Source: Carettochelys insculpta
Lineage: Eukaryota; Chordata; Testudines; Carettochelyidae
DNA: 64,000 nucleotides
Assembly: GCF_033958435.1 (NCBI RefSeq)
Contig: NC_134138.1
Coordinates: 182,584,798 to 182,648,797 of the forward strand
Direction of reading: 5' to 3'
Position numbers and translations under genes: made by a program. Shown here piece by piece: positions 1-13,759 of this stretch. How positions within the stretch are numbered: the first letter of the stretch is position 1; the number at the start of each line of letters is the position of its first letter. The notes beneath the pieces were generated by a model. The model had not been told where the DNA came from. It worked only from the letters and a program-made list of their open reading frames with translations, and did no database searches.

Positions 1-960
1 TCAGAAAGCACAGGCGGCCATCACCAACCTCTGCCATATTCCTGCCTGTTATCTAATAGCTCTTAATTAATCAGGCCTCCCTTCTTTGTGTCCATAATCA
101 TTTGCACCCTCCCTCCCAAACACATGTACCACCACCCAGCTCTGAAGGCTGCCTATTGGACATGCATTTCTGAGGGAAGCACCAGGACAACAGCAGCCCA
201 AAAGACAATGTGAAACATGATAGTTTCATGTTTATCTTATCTCTTTTCGTAGCAGACTTAGTCCCTCATTGCCACCTTACTTCTGCACTGCTACTGCCAC
301 TCCATCCAGACCTCCTCTGCCTTCAGGTGAGGGATTGGGTGAGGGAGAGGGGACCCTGAGGTTGGGTGGCAGGACTCTGTCTAACCTGTTCTCCAAATTT
401 TGCATATGCATGGCTCTTCTGCATGAACTCCAGCATGCCTGGGCTGAGAGCTAGAGCTCCTACCACCCCTCAAAATAAAAAGCTTGCAGCTTGTGTCTCC
501 CTTGTCACATTCACATATCTCCCTTGGAAGGCCTGCCTTATAGTCTGAGAACAGCTGATGTAGAGGCGTAAAAGTTTGGTAACATTGCCAGCCCCCTGCC
601 TTATAGCTTTCCTTTCAGTGTTGCACATGAACTTGGTAACAATTTCCAACATAATTTAAACTCTTTGGCTAGTCCTGAAGTTATGAATCCCCTATTTACA
701 GTCTGGCCACCCCACTGACATTGTATAGGATGTGAAATAGGGCACCTCATCTTGAAACAGGTATAAATAATTCATGGTTGTTGTGCCAGATGCAAAAACC
801 CCATAGTGATTTTCCACAGTAAAGAGAAATAAAATGACTCAGAAACAATGTGGGGAAGCGTTTTTTGGGGGTTTTTTTGTTTGTTTGTTTTTTCAGTTTT
901 CTCCTCTTTTCAAGGAAAATGCCATAGAATTCCAACACTTATATTTATAATTTTAGGGTA

Positions 961-1403
961 CAGTAATCCCTCGAAATGTGCGATCTTGAGTTGCGCTTAA
1001 CTCCCATTAACTCAAAATCCTGCTCCCCGGCCCTCGTGGCCCTGATTCAACCCTGCTGCATGGCCCCAGTTCAACCCCCTCCCATGGCTCTGGCTCACAT
1101 CAATCCCCGCATGTGGGTCCAGCTCACCCCCTGCCCCCCCCGCATCCCTAATCCACCCCAGGCTTAACCCCCCTGCCCCCCTCTCACGGCCCCAACCCAC
1201 CACCAGGTTTAACTGTCCCCAAACTGCCAACCCAACCCCAGGACTTACCTTTCAAAAGGAGTTCCAGGTGCTCCTGCTGCGTCGCGGACTGCAGATTGTG
1301 TTCCACCAGAGGGAAAAAAAGCACCCCCCACCAAATAACTTGAAATTCAAGTTTTGTCAGGGTGCATGGGAACACAACCCTTGTGTAACTCCAGAGACTA
1401 CTG
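961..1403. mobile_element. Tigger-like nonautonomous DNA transposon (MITE)
   Basis: The left end reads CAGTAATCCCTCG and the right end, read in reverse, CAGTAGTCTCTGGAG. Each end is flanked by TA (959-960 and 1404-1405), the target duplication typical of Tc1/mariner elements. The interior is C-rich and carries no transposase. The element at 50018-50532 shares its interior, for example the phrase CAGGCTTAACCCCCC, so the two belong to one family. Confidence 0.7.
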
Positions 1404-2479
1404 TATTTTGTTGTTTGTAACTGACTATGAGTGGTTACCTACATATTTCAGTGTTTGTTTTACAGGTTTCCTGGCTGCTCCTTCTCTGTTCAATTTTTTT
1501 AAAAAGCACACAGTTCTGTCAGATCTTTTAATAGCTCCTACTCATTTTAATGTGCTGGCTTTTAATTTTCCTTCACTTTGAGAAAGACTGTGGAATGCAC
1601 TCAGTTTTATTTATGAAAGGCTAAACAGTAAGTTAGTAAAATATATCACCAGTCATTGGTTTTAGGAGGATTTCTGTGGATGCAGTTGTAAACAACTCCA
1701 TCTTTATTGATTGCTAACCATCAACTCAAATATTTTACCTACAGTACAGCACTGGTCATAAAAAAAAAAAAAAGGAAGAGTGAACCATAGTGAACATTAC
1801 ACAATGCAGTATGTGCAGAGCTGCATATCTTAATGGCGAGTGATGAGGAAGTTCAACTACAAACCTTTTTAAAAAGGCTGACGTGTGTGAAAGTCATCCA
1901 AAACAAGCCATGACAAACTGGAAATATATGTTTACTGATCCACCTTCACTCACCCAGACTGATGGCAGCAGTCCCACATGGAAGACGGATCAGATATCTG
2001 TTTGACACCCAACTTGTGTCAAGAGGTCCGAGACTTGGTAGGCTGATCGTGAGTGGCTGACAGCCTTGCATTACGTGCATGAGACAGTCTTGACTGGGGA
2101 GAGAGGTGACCTTTCAGCCCTGAAGACTTGGCGTGGAAAAGGGTAATTAGCTGTACCACTGAGGACTCCTGTAGTGTGGCAGTGGAGGCAAGGGGAAGTC
2201 CTGAAGGCAAAGTATTAGGAGGGACACTGGGTGAACAGAGCCACTGTGGAGGCACAGGGCTTCTACCTAGGCGGTTATGTCTCCAGCAGTTCCCTCTTGA
2301 CTCACCAGGTGTACGTAGCGGGGCACCCCACAAATCTTGCCTGGCGGGGAGCAACCCAGGTCTCCCACATTTTCTTCTTCCTTAGCCTCCACCTGAAGAT
2401 TTTTCTTGGGGAGTTATGGTTATTAGGTGGCTCACTGGAAGATTTAATTCAATTCAGATGAATGAACTGTTAGGAAAAC
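1404..2479. other. intronic, no recognised gene
   Basis: AT-rich unique-looking sequence with a 13-base A run near 1760. From about 1960 to 2440 composition rises in GC and short open frames appear on both strands, but none has a recognisable domain. The block may be an unclassified repeat next to the LINE end. Confidence 0.5.
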
Positions 2480-2546
2480 TAGTAGTAGGCATCCTTCAGT
2501 CTGCATAGACTAGGGATCGCGCCCTTTATAGTTTCAATTGAGGACG

Positions 2547-4780
2547 TCATTTACAGCGTCTACTGTGACTATGAAGACCCACACGAGAGTGACAGTCCTT
2601 GCTGCGTCTCTTGCAGATGTGATGGGTGTCTGGCAAGTCCTTAGTGTGCTTTCTGTGCACTCGCTTCTCCTCTGCTAGCTGTCTGATCCTCATCTCGCCC
2701 TTCTGACGCCCTTCTGTAACCCCTGCCTCCATCTGCTGCGGTCGTCTGCTAGTTCCTCCCAGTTGTCCAGCTCGATGTCTACCTCTCTGAGGTCTCTCTT
2801 GCAGACATCTTTGTAACGCAACTGGGGGCGTCCGGGAGGTCTTTTGCCAGAGGATAGCTCACCATACAGGATATCTTTTGGAATCCTTCCATCATTCATC
2901 CTGTGGACGTGGCCAAGCCAGCGGAGCTGACGTTGCCTGAGGAGGGTGTGCATGGTTGGGATTCCAGCTTGCTCAAGAGCGGCAGTGTTGGTCACTCTGT
3001 CCTTCCATGATATTCCAAGGATGCGTCTGAGGCAGCGCAAGTGGAAGACGTTCAGCCTCTTTTCCTGGAGGGCATACAGGGTCCAAGTCTCGCTGCCATA
3101 AAGGAGGGTGCTGAGGATGCAGGCTCTGTAGACTTGCATTTTAGTGTGAGTGTACAGCTTGTTGTTATTCCACACTCTCTTGCTGAGTCTGGACAGAGTT
3201 GTGGCCACTTTTCAGATCCTCCTGTTTAGCTCAGTGTCCAACGACAGGGTGTCAGTGATGGTGGACCCGAGGTACACGAACTCGTGGGCAACCTCTAACG
3301 TATAGTTGTCAATGCTGATTGACGGGGATTCAGCAACATCCTGACCGAGTACGTTTATCTTCTTTAGGCTGATGGTAAGCCCAAAGTCCTTGCACGCTTT
3401 GGAGAACTGATCCAGCAGTTTTTGAAGCTGGTCTTCTGTGTGAGACACTACAGCAGCATTGTCTGCGAACAGCATGTCTCTGATGAGGACTTCCCGCACC
3501 TTAGACTTAGCTTTCAGCCTTGCAAGGTTAAACAGTTTCCCATCAGATCTTGTGTGCAGCAAGATGCCCTCTGTTGAAGATCCAAAGGCATGCTTCAGGA
3601 GGAGTGCGAAGAAGATCCCGAACAATGTTGGAGCAAGCAGGCATCCTTGTTTGACGCCGTTCCTGATTCTGAAAGCATCCGATAATGTGCCATCATATTG
3701 GATGGTTCCTCTCATGTTTTCGTGGAATGACTGGATCATCTTGAGTAACCGTGGAGGACAGCGTGTCTTGTGGAGCAGTTTGAATAGACCATCCCTGCTG
3801 ACCAAGTCAAAGGCCTTGGTCAAGTTGATGAAGGCTATGTAGAGTGGCTTCCTCGGCTCCCTGCACTTCTTCTGCAGCTGCCTTAGAGAGAAGACCATGT
3901 CAACGGTAGACCTCTCTGCACGGAATCCGCACTGCAATTCGGGGTACACCCTCTCAGCAATCTTCCGGAGTCTGCCAAGGATGACGAGAGCGAACAGTTT
4001 ACCAGTGACGCTTAGGAGGGAGATTCCACGGTAGCTGTTGCAGTTGCTTCTGTCTCCTTTGTTCTTATACAATGTTACAATGTTAGCGTCACGCATATCC
4101 TGTGGAACCTCACCCTTTTTCCAGCACAGGCACAGCAGCTCATGTAGGGGTTCCAGGAGTGTGTCCGCGGCACACTTGATTACCTCTGGTGGTATACCAT
4201 CCTGGCCAGGGGCCTTTCCTGCTGCAGTGCTGTCGATGGCTCTCTTCAGTTCATCCACAGTCGGCTCTTGATCCAGTTTGTCCATTACTGGTAGGAGCTC
4301 GACAGCATCGAGGGCTGTGTCAACCACAACGTTCTCATGTGAGTACAGCTCGGAGTAGTGCTCAACCCAGCACTCCATCTGTTTGGCTTTGTCAGCGATG
4401 ACTTCACCAGATTTGGATTTCAGAAGTGCCATCTTGTTCTGGGTGGGTCCTAATGCCTTCTTCATACCCTCGTACATTCCTCTGAGATTACCAAAGTCGG
4501 CACAGGTCTGGATGCTGCTGCATAGCTGGAGCCAGTGGTTGTTGGCACAGCGCCTGGCTGTCTGCTGTACTGTTCTTCTGGCCACTCTAAGTGCTTGCTG
4601 GGTGCTCTGGCTGGGTGAGTGTTTGTACTCCAGGAGTGCAGCGTGCTTCTTTTCAATGACTGGAATCATCTCATCGGAGTTAGCTTCGAACCAGTCGTTC
4701 GTGTTTCTAACTCTTCTTCCAAACACCAACAAGGCTGTGTTGTAAACTGTATCCCTCAGATGTTGCCATTTGGATGTCAC
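2547..4780 (-). pseudogene. RTE-like LINE reverse transcriptase and C-terminal zinc-finger tail, broken
   Basis: The frame from 4780 to 2690 is one reading frame interrupted by a TGA at 3212-3214. It shows the usual finger and palm order: AGKAPGQDGIPPEVIK, DANIVTLYKNKGD, SYRGISLLSVTGKLFA, QCGFRAERSTVDMVF, then motif A, GVKQGCLLAPTLF, motif C and the thumb, followed by a RWLGHVHRMNDGRIPKD block. Motif A has Asn for the catalytic Asp (codon 3824-3826) and motif C reads FADN instead of FADD (3458-3469), so two of the three metal-binding aspartates are gone. A further frameshift near 2700 moves into a frame ending in DCHSRVGLHSHSRRC, a degenerate Cys/His finger. It is a dead copy. Confidence 0.88.
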
Positions 4781-5759
4781 ATCGGCGCCCCAGGGCCACT
4801 GCGCAGATTTTCCTGGAGGGTGTCTCTGAACTTTTCAGCTTTCTCTGAGTTTGCCGTCTTTCTGGCGTCAATGCGGGGCCTTCCAGCAGGTTTAGAGCAG
4901 TACAGCTTCTTGGGTCTCAGCTTGAGCTTGGAGCAAACTAGCGAGTGATCTGTATCACAGTCAGCACTATGATAGCTGCGTGTCAGAAGGACGTTTTTGA
5001 GGTTATTACGCCTAGTGATGACCATGTCTAGTTGATGCCAGTGCTTCGAGCGTGGGTGTCTCCACGACACTCTGTGCTGTGGCTTCGTTTGGAAGAATGT
5101 GTTTGTGATGCACAGACTGTGGTACGTGCACAGTTCAGGGAGACGCTGTCCATTGTCATTCATTTTTCCCACACCGAAGTGTCCTAAGCAGGAAGGCCAT
5201 GAGGCCCAATCAGCTCCAACTCTTGCACTGAAGTCACCCAAGATGTACAGTTGTTCACGAGCAGGTATTTGTGCTACAGCAGCGCTAAGCATGTCATAGA
5301 ACTTGTCTTTAATTCTGGTGTGGCGTACAGGGTTGGAGCATAAGCGCTGATCAGGTGGACGGGACCGGCGCAAGTTTGAAGCGTGATCCGAAGAAGTCTT
5401 TCTGATCCGCCCATGACTAATTCCACCATTTGTAGAAGGGTGTTTCTGACAGCAAAGCCAACACCATGCTGTCTGGGTTCTTCTTGGGCTTTACCCTGCC
5501 AGAAAAAGGTATAGTCCTTTTCCTTTAGAGATCCTGAATCTGCGAGCCGCATCTCTTGCAGTGCAGCGATATCAACTCGGAGCCTCTTCAGTTCCTCATT
5601 GATGACAGCGGTCTTTCGGGTGTCACTGATGGCCTGAAGATCTTCAGTCAAGCCGGTCAGCATGGTCCGCACATTCCAGCAAGCAAGCTTAAATTGTTGA
5701 TGTTTCTCATTTCTTGTTGATTTTCTTATTGGTTTGCCTGGTGCCCAAATTTCAGTCAC
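4777..5759 (-). pseudogene. RTE-like LINE endonuclease region, frameshifted
   Basis: Two overlapping frames (5759-5274 and 5373-4777) together cover an apurinic-like endonuclease of the EEP fold, which nicks target DNA for target-primed reverse transcription. The first frame has the N-terminal CWNVRTM, the catalytic glutamate motif ALQEMRL, HGVGFAV and LISAYAPT. After a frameshift between about 5274 and 5373 the second frame supplies YILGDFSARVG (usual GDFN with Asn replaced by Ser), SKHWHQLDMVITRR and the terminal CDTDHSLV histidine motif. A second frameshift near 4780 separates it from the reverse transcriptase. The domain order and motif spacing support the call; nothing suggests host use. 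Confidence 0.85.
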
Positions 5760-6236
5760 TTGGCAGGTTCAGGAACCTTAAGCCTCACGCACCCAGCGAG
5801 GCAGGTGAACTGTGGCGGGACAGTACCCTATTGGTTGGGGGCTGCCCAGCTTGAGGCGGGCGGTGACTGTCCAGTGAGATGCGAGGATCTCTCCCACCGT
5901 CGAAGGCAACCCCTGGCGCTCGTTCTCTACGCCAATCGAGCAAGAACTTATAACCGGTATCTGTTGCCTCCCGTGTTGACGCAATGCTGTTCAGCGATGC
6001 CGGAGTACCTCTCTAGGCGCGAGCCTGGGCACTTATTATGGAGACTCTAGGCTGCCCAGACACCAGTGTCCCCCTCTCGGCTTTACAGCAGCAAAACACA
6101 ACCCTATGATGTTTTTTATACAAAACTAGAAAAGTTGTTCAGGCTTCAAAGAACTGCTCAGAGTACAATAAGTTGTGTACATAATTAGAGTTCTGTTGCC
6201 AGGGCCTCTGGGAGTAGATACAGCAACACTAAGGCC

Positions 6237-6312
6237 CCGATTCAGCAAAGCACTGCTTACTTCACTTTGAAGTGACTTCAAGCACATGTATAACTGCTTT
6301 GCTGAATAGGGA
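6237..6312. repeat. short inverted repeat (MITE-like remnant)
   Basis: GATTCAGCAAAGCACTG on the left is inverted as CTGCTTTGCTGAATAG on the right, with a partly complementary interior. Pieces ending in the same TTGCTGAAT phrase recur near 23700, which suggests a dispersed old family. No coding capacity. Confidence 0.5.
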
Positions 6313-8302
6313 TGGGGTTACTGGCGTGCTTGAAGTTAAGCACACACTTAAGAGCTTTCCTGGGTGAGGAGTTTCATTACTAGGGTACGGCATGCTCCAG
6401 GAAAACCTATGAGTAGATAAGATAGATTGTAACATAGAGGGGTTGATGTAGATGCCTGAAACCTACAGGTTTCTTTCTTAACTCTGGACCTCTGTGGAGG
6501 TGGAGAAAGGAGAACCACGAGCCTGTTCCCTCTGCAAGCCTCCTTTTATACAGAAGGTAACATGGGAAGAACTCAAGTCTTCCAGAGGACAAAGAGATTT
6601 TTGCTTATTTGAGGGCAAAAGGCATGATACAGATTTTACAAAACAAGGCATGAGGTGCCAAGCAGTTAATGCTGAAGAATCTCATCCTGCTCCTATTGAA
6701 ATCAACAGAAGTTGCATTCTGCAGGAGCAGGCTCGAGCCCTGGGTAGAACCAGCTATATAAACCTGTGGATCTGTTAGGGTATGTGAAGATCTGTCATGT
6801 GCCTGCCAATATTCAATGGTCTGCCACCTTTTTTGTAGTTGGGTTGTCACTAAATGGGGCTGTGAAGATTCCCCCAAGTCCATGCTGCTCGATTATTTGA
6901 ACATATTTACACGATGCTCAAAGAGTGCCGAGTGCTTTGTTGGCCCATAAAACAGTTCCAGACTTCTTGCTGTTTCCAGTTAGAGCCACCAGAGGCAACT
7001 GGTGCAGGAATGCCACCAACCACGTGCACCTCTCCCCCCGCACCCATGCCCCTCCCGTTCCTAGGAGGCTCACCCTGCTCTCGGGCCACACTGCTCCAGG
7101 TATGGGGGTGGGACTGCTTGTGTACTCATCAGAAGCGGTGTGGCGCTGCTGGTGAGTATGGGGGGTAGGATGTTGTGGGTGCATGTGACCTCCCCCCCCC
7201 GAGGGTTCCCCACGTTACCTGTGGGGCCCACTGTGAGAAAAAAGAAGCTAATAGTAAGTATGTGAGACAGGCAAAAGACAAATATGTGGTTTTGTTTGGC
7301 TATGCAACCTTCGGTCTGTTGTTGTTCTGGGTTTTGTTTTGTAAAAGCTAGGAGAGGTGAATGAAACCAGGTAGCTGTTTGGAATGAAGGTAGCAGAGGT
7401 GATTGGAGGCACATGAAATTGTGCTCTGCTCAGATGTTGGGGAGAAATCAAAAAACATGAGTCTGGAGTTGAAAAGTTTAATACTGAGCGTGACAACCAC
7501 CAGTGCTCTATTTTTTTTTCCATCCATCAAGGTCTGTATGTACCTGACTCTCTCCTGGGCAGTGGCCCAAGCGCTTCACTTACAGGGAACACTGATGACC
7601 ACTTGAATGAGCGTTGCTGTTCCTAGCCTGGTGGAGATGAGTGATTTCCAAGGACTGAAGGCCTTTCATAGATGTCTCAGAGCTTTCTGGAGGAAGTGTC
7701 CTTAAGTGGCTCCCATTTGATCTGGAAGAGGAGAGGTTGGCTGGCTGGCCTGGCTCTTAACCCTATTTTTGCTGCTGCTATACTTGACTGTGAGCCAGTT
7801 GGAGGGTGATGATTGAGAAGAACATCGGCTTTCAGGCTATTGACAAGATCCACTGAACAGTTCACTGTTTAACGTGCACCAGATAGCATCAAGGCTTTTG
7901 GTTTGTGATATTCAACCTGAATTTCCACTAGTTCTTGATTAGTAACTACAGCCAAAAGCCAAGACTGCAGAATGACATTGTGAGCTTCCACATTTACTCT
8001 CTAAGTGACTTTCAGTTTACCTTTGTTCACTTTAACCAATCCAAGTACTATATTTTCTACCTTGCAAGGATGGGAAACTCACCCTGTTATGTGAGATCCA
8101 GCAGAGTTCTATCTGCCTCTTACATCATGATCAGTTTAAAAAAAAAAAGATCCTGTTACATGAACTTTACATGTCAATTTTTGCCCAGGAGTGATAAAGC
8201 CAGTTTCTTCTTCCGTAAATTGTGGGCATTACAGTGGAAAAAAAGCATTACAATTTTGTTTTTGATCAGTAAAGCAACGATAACTTAAAATCAGACGGAC
8301 TA
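6313..8302. other. intronic, no recognised gene
   Basis: Mostly AT-rich sequence with one C-rich patch at about 7010-7210. Small open frames on both strands carry no recognisable domain and are not bounded by plausible splice sites that would join GLI3. Confidence 0.6.
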
Positions 8303-8611
8303 CATCTACATGGAGTTGCTGTCCCAGCAGCTCCTGCTAATGAGCAGTCTCACAATTGCAAATGGCTTCTTATTAGTATACTCACACTGCTGATTAGCAC
8401 AGCCGAGCAAGATTTCGCTCTTGGCAGAGGGTGGTGCCAGCAGTAAACATTCCATGTGGACGCGCCTCTGCTAGCTAAACCCCCTCTGTCGCCAGTCCCT
8501 TATCCCAGCTATGCTGATTAGCTGTGCCAGTATGCTAATGAGCATCCATTTGCAACTGCAAGACTGCTTATTAGCATGGAGCTGCCAGGAGAGCAGCTCC
8601 ATGCAGAGATG
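8303..8611. mobile_element. palindromic MITE
   Basis: Two arms of about 105 bases face each other. The left arm contains GCTAATGAGCAGTCTCACAA and the inverse of the right arm contains GCTAATAAGCAGTCTTGCAG. It encodes nothing. The size and long-arm design match the other MITEs in this window. Confidence 0.65.
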
Positions 8612-8989
8612 GCCACAGAGAAAGGATGCTTTGAGTGATAATTGTTTTTCTGACTATAACTGCACTTTAAACACCTGTAAAAGTTGATTGGTCAGTGTTG
8701 GGTATTTGTGAATGATTTGCTTGGATCCCTAAGAAATTAAACACACAAAAGTACAGGGGCATAACACATGCATTAGTGAAGGGACATTTTCATGTGTGGA
8801 AAGCAAAAAGGGGTTTACTTTGAAAATAACCTTCTCGGTGTAAGGAAAAGCCAGGTACCATATAAGTAGGAGGGAAGAATAGACTGAGAAAGACTAAGAA
8901 GATAGGAAAAAGATATTTAGCCTCCAAATTTGATTAGCCTCTTGTAGGTTCTGTCAGGGAGTATAGTGTCCAGTTAATAACTAATAAAT

Positions 8990-9250
8990 TTAATGTTTGT
9001 CCTATTCATATATTAGTGTTTCTGAGCTGATTGCTAAGCAGAATTGGCTTTTACCTCAGATTACATTTTGCTGTCTGGTAAGTGACAACAGCCCCCACTG
9101 ACTGCAGTGTGTATGTTTCACAAATATATTTCTGTTCTTTATCGTTCTGTGTAAGCCAGCAGTGCTGAAGGAATGAGCTGCCCGTCTCCAATCTATATAG
9201 ATGCTAAATTAATTGGAAAAACAGGGACAAAAAGGCATTTAGTTCAGGTC
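8990..9250 (+). promoter_or_regulatory. candidate conserved noncoding element, intron 4
   Basis: The block is free of recognisable repeats and carries clustered homeobox-type cores, including GATGCTAAATTAATTGGAAA near 9200, and short palindromic AT motifs. GLI3 introns are known to hold deeply conserved tissue enhancers. Whether this is one of them is inference only, because conservation was not tested. Confidence 0.3.
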
Positions 9251-10114
9251 AGCCTTTTGGACTACAGCAAATACATGGCAGGCTGAATCATTGTCTTTCG
9301 TGAAAGGACTGGTTGGCAAGGCCCAGCTCTCCAACACTTCCTTAGGAAAACTGGTTTTTTTCCAGTGCCTTGGAGAGTGGATGCTGTGTGAGGAGGTACT
9401 CTACACAGAGCATGAGCACGGTCCTATCACCAGGCTGTGATATCAAGAGGTTTTTTCCAGGACAGGTTATTTGCCCTCATGGACCATGAAGTGGCATTGC
9501 AGCCTTAGTTTGTTACAGCTTCATGGATGTAGCTGAAGAAGAAAAATTCTGTTCTCCCTGAGCAGTAAAAGCGTAATTAATTGCTCCATTTCTTATTGCC
9601 ATCAGGTTAGTTTGTGGTGCCAGGCGAAGAACAAACATATGGAGAACTTTTGTTCCATTGCAGTATAGTTTTTGGCACCATATGAGTAAATGAGCGTTAA
9701 CAAAAATAGTTGCAAAAAGACCAGCCCTCATAGGGGTTTGCAGACGATGGATTATCTGAATTTGTTCATGAATACAAGTGTGCAGTTTACAATAAGCATA
9801 AATTTGCAAATCAAGGAAATGGGCTTAAGAACATCTTTTAAAATTCCTTCCAGTAGTCATTTTAGAAGTTATAAATTACTAAGCCTCTCAGCGTACTTTA
9901 GAGCAGACATTAATATGTGGTGTACGTATTTAATGCTACGCTGATTTTCTTCTGAACTCCAAAGGAAAAGAATTATGGTGTGATGTAGTGTGTAAACAGA
10001 AAATTGGTTTATATTTGAAATTCATCAGAGAAATATTACTAACAATTGGTATGGAGAAGAACTGGTTTCCTGTTCTTTTCTATCTGGGCACTGGAAAATA
10101 GTGGAAGATATTGA

Positions 10115-10486
<372 letters not shown>

Positions 10487-12143
10487 TAAGTTATATTAAT
10501 CTTGCCAATCTTTTTTCCTCATTCAAAGCTGCTTCGGTGGATTTGTCAGCCCTATTCATTATATCATAAATGTTTCAATACTTCATCAACCTATTGCTGG
10601 TCATTTGTACATTTCACAAACGATGAAACTTCAGCAAAAAGAGAGAGTCTTTGTTCAAAATTAAAGATATAACAATGTTTATGGCTTGTAATATCTGCTG
10701 TTTGGTGGGCCAGACAGTGGGTATGATTCTGATCTACCTTCGGCCAGTTTAAAGCAGGACTGCCTGCACTGAAATCAAACCAGCTTTCATAAATCAGCAT
10801 ATTACCAGTAAATTTAAGAGATATACGATGTTGGAAAGGTCTCTTCCTTTATTAAATAGCAGTTTTATTATCTTAACCACTCTCTCACTTGCTAATGTGG
10901 GTCATTATAGCGCTATTTAACTTAAATTGTGCTATACCAATTTATACAAGCTGAGGATAAGATGAATGAAATTTCACTGATTTGAGATACGTGATTGGTG
11001 ATCAGAATCAGGTGCTGCATAATCAAATGACTCGTAGCGAGTTTGCAAGGAGAGTGGTGTTGCCAGAGGTTTGAGTAGGATGTAGCTATTACCTCCCTGT
11101 TTATTTGGGTGTAAGCTGAGGACCAAGATCTGCATTGTTTACTTAGTCCTTAATCAAAACGCCGATTGATAATTTTAATTTTGCCTTAATGAGCAATGAA
11201 CAGAATAATCTGTGGGCTGTACTCTGAGAAGCATGGTTTTTAACAGTACATTAGTAGTTTGACATATCAAAATTTCTCTGTTGTGCTCAGTGGACTTATA
11301 ATGGGCCAAATTAGCAAGTGAGTATATAGTAAAGATAATTAAACTATTATTTTAATTAAGGAGGAGATCTTCCCATTGCTCACACAGATTTACAAAACAG
11401 ACCTACTGCTTTTAGCAGACCTTGAAGAATGAGCAGTATACTCTGTTCAAATGGATAACTAATTAATCCTCACTTGTAAAAGCCTATAACTTTACACTAA
11501 CCCATTAGTTATGGGTGCATATTCCTCTTATGAGAATACATTTTAAAGACCTAATGTCAGTCAAAGTGTATGTAGACATGTAGGGATTTCCACTGGTGAT
11601 ATGGACAGTCTTATGGTTGTGTAAGTCATTGTTGATTTTACAATTTTTTATTTAACAAAAATGTTATGCGTGGATTAGGAAAATAATTTTAAAATCGCAT
11701 TAGTTATTATTCTGAAATACTTATCTTGCTTCTCAGAAGTACTATGCATTTACTGTAAAATAAATGTAACGTTTTGATAGCTTTTTGGAGCGCTTCTTCT
11801 TCTCAGTCTTTTATCCCCACAAGTATTTGTGTATTAACATATGTGTATCTATATTGGCAAACACATATACCTATGCAGAGATAGAGAGATACGTTCAGTG
11901 TATTTACAGTAAAATACGTCTGTAGTGATCTCTCAAGAAATCAAGAATTAGTCTGATTAGAATATAACCATTTTTGAACTCTTATGTCAGAGGTTGTATT
12001 TATTTTTGCAAGCTGTACAAAATTGAACATACTGTAGGTACTGAACAAAAGAATTTGGGCAGAGTCACCTTTTAAGAGCAGAGATTGGCTAATAGAGGTA
12101 GATTCTTGTACATATAAAACATGTATTCTACTGCATACTCTTG

Positions 12144-12493
12144 GGCTACATTTACACTGACCGCATACTGCTGGCAGCAGCATGCAGATGGATGGTCTCA
12201 AAAATGCAAATAGGTGCTCATTTGCATATTTGCTCATCAGCAGAGGCTGCTGCTGACAGAAATAAAGCAGCATAAACACGGTTCTGCTGGTGACAGCCGA
12301 TCCTTGTCGGCAGCCTCTTATGCCTGATTTTTCCAGGCATAAGAGGGTGCTGGCTCAATCACGTTTATACTGCTTTTTTTCTGTTGGCAACAGCCTCTGC
12401 TGACAAACAAATATGCAAATGAGGGTTCATTTATGTTTTTGAGACCATCCATTTGCATACTGCTGCTGGCAGTTTGTCAGTGTAACCATAGGC
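12144..12493. mobile_element. palindromic MITE with about 135-base arms
   Basis: The left end begins GGCTACATTTACACTGAC. The right end, inverted, reads GCCTATGGTTACACTGAC, and similarity continues inward through blocks such as GGATGGTCTCAAAAA and CAGCAGAGGCTG. Near the centre a second short palindrome (GGCATAAGAGG and its inverse) sits at about 12318-12350. No transposase is encoded. Confidence 0.75.
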
Positions 12494-13759
12494 TTAGTGT
12501 ATTTGTATATTTGATTTTTAGGTACTGTATAGGTACTTAACATAGTACAGTGATAGCCATCCTATACAGGTGCATGAATGCATGGGAGTATTGTGGTATG
12601 CAGCAGGTAAATTACGCAGTATAATTTGATTTATAAGGATACCAACATGGTTCAAAAAAATCCTGATCCTTCATAGCCCCAATTTTGAAAGCAGAGGCTT
12701 TCACACAGCAAAATCCTTTGGAAATGTAAGTGGACAAATTAAAATTCCAAGTAATTGTGTAAGGATTTATGGGTTTTGTATCATCATGTTTTAGTTGCAT
12801 TGTGATTATACTTTGATGGCACATATTTTTAGAATTGAAAGAGTTAATGTGATAATATAACTTTTTAAATAAATGTATGTGTATGAAGGTGCTTTTAAAA
12901 ACTAATATACAGAACAATTTAATATCTGTTATCAAATGATATGTCTGCATCATTTCACTTCCACCTCAATTGCACATAGAAATTTTAAACAAAACGTCAC
13001 ACTGACATCTCTTATGTGTCCAGCAGGAAGTTTCATAGGTATTCCGGCAAAAAAAAGCTATCTAATTAATGATTTGAAAAATATGTTGCACAGAATTCAT
13101 AGTTAGCCAAGTAAGCCAGTCAAGTATTCAACTTTACACCACTTATCCATGCAGATCTCTTCAGATCAGGCCCTAATCTCCCTTGTTTGTTCACTGTTCC
13201 TACCACATTTTGCAAAGAATAAATAATAGTTCAAGGGTACTCCTGTGTCCAAACACACACACATTGCTACAGGTATAAGTGGCTTAATTGTAAATTCTGT
13301 CACATACAGTATGCATTTGAAGGCATGGTAAAATTTTCTGTAAGTCATGGGGAGATGTCTACTTTCAGTTAAATTGCTTTAGATCAATTAAATAATACTT
13401 TTTGTGCTTTTTAATTCTGTTTCAGTCCACAGTTGCATTGATCCTGCTGTGGCCAGGGTCCATGAAAGCCCATTGCATAACCTAGAGCAGCTTGGGAGCT
13501 GCTCTGTGTTATGCTGCTTGCAGCCAATGGCTACAAGGCTCTGGGTGAGTGCTTTGAATCCCATGTCATTGCCTCACCCAGAAAAACAACTGGTGTGGAG
13601 CCAGCTCTGCTGGTATTGGTCTACCCATGAATTTTCTGCAATAACACAAAGCAACCAGAGATGGGGCCGACAACTGAGCCAATTGTTATCTATAGTCCAT
13701 TAGTGCCTACTAGGGTGCTCAGTACTGTCTGTGCAGCAGAAAGATGGAAGAGGTGATTC

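Larger units (their letters stand above)
2480..6060 (-). mobile_element. RTE-like non-LTR retrotransposon, near full length, inactivated
   Basis: On the minus strand the element runs from a GC-rich 5' leader (about 6060-5760) through an endonuclease (EEP/APE) region and a reverse transcriptase to a short 3' end at about 2480, where the minus strand reads GGATGCCTACTACTAG. There is no LTR and no gag-like ORF; one long polyprotein is the plan, as in RTE-clade LINEs. The clade call is tentative, since RTE-X or a related clade is possible. The coding region is broken by three frameshifts and one in-frame stop, and two catalytic aspartates are changed, so it cannot move by itself. No clear target-site duplication was found. 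It lies antisense to GLI3. Confidence 0.85.
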
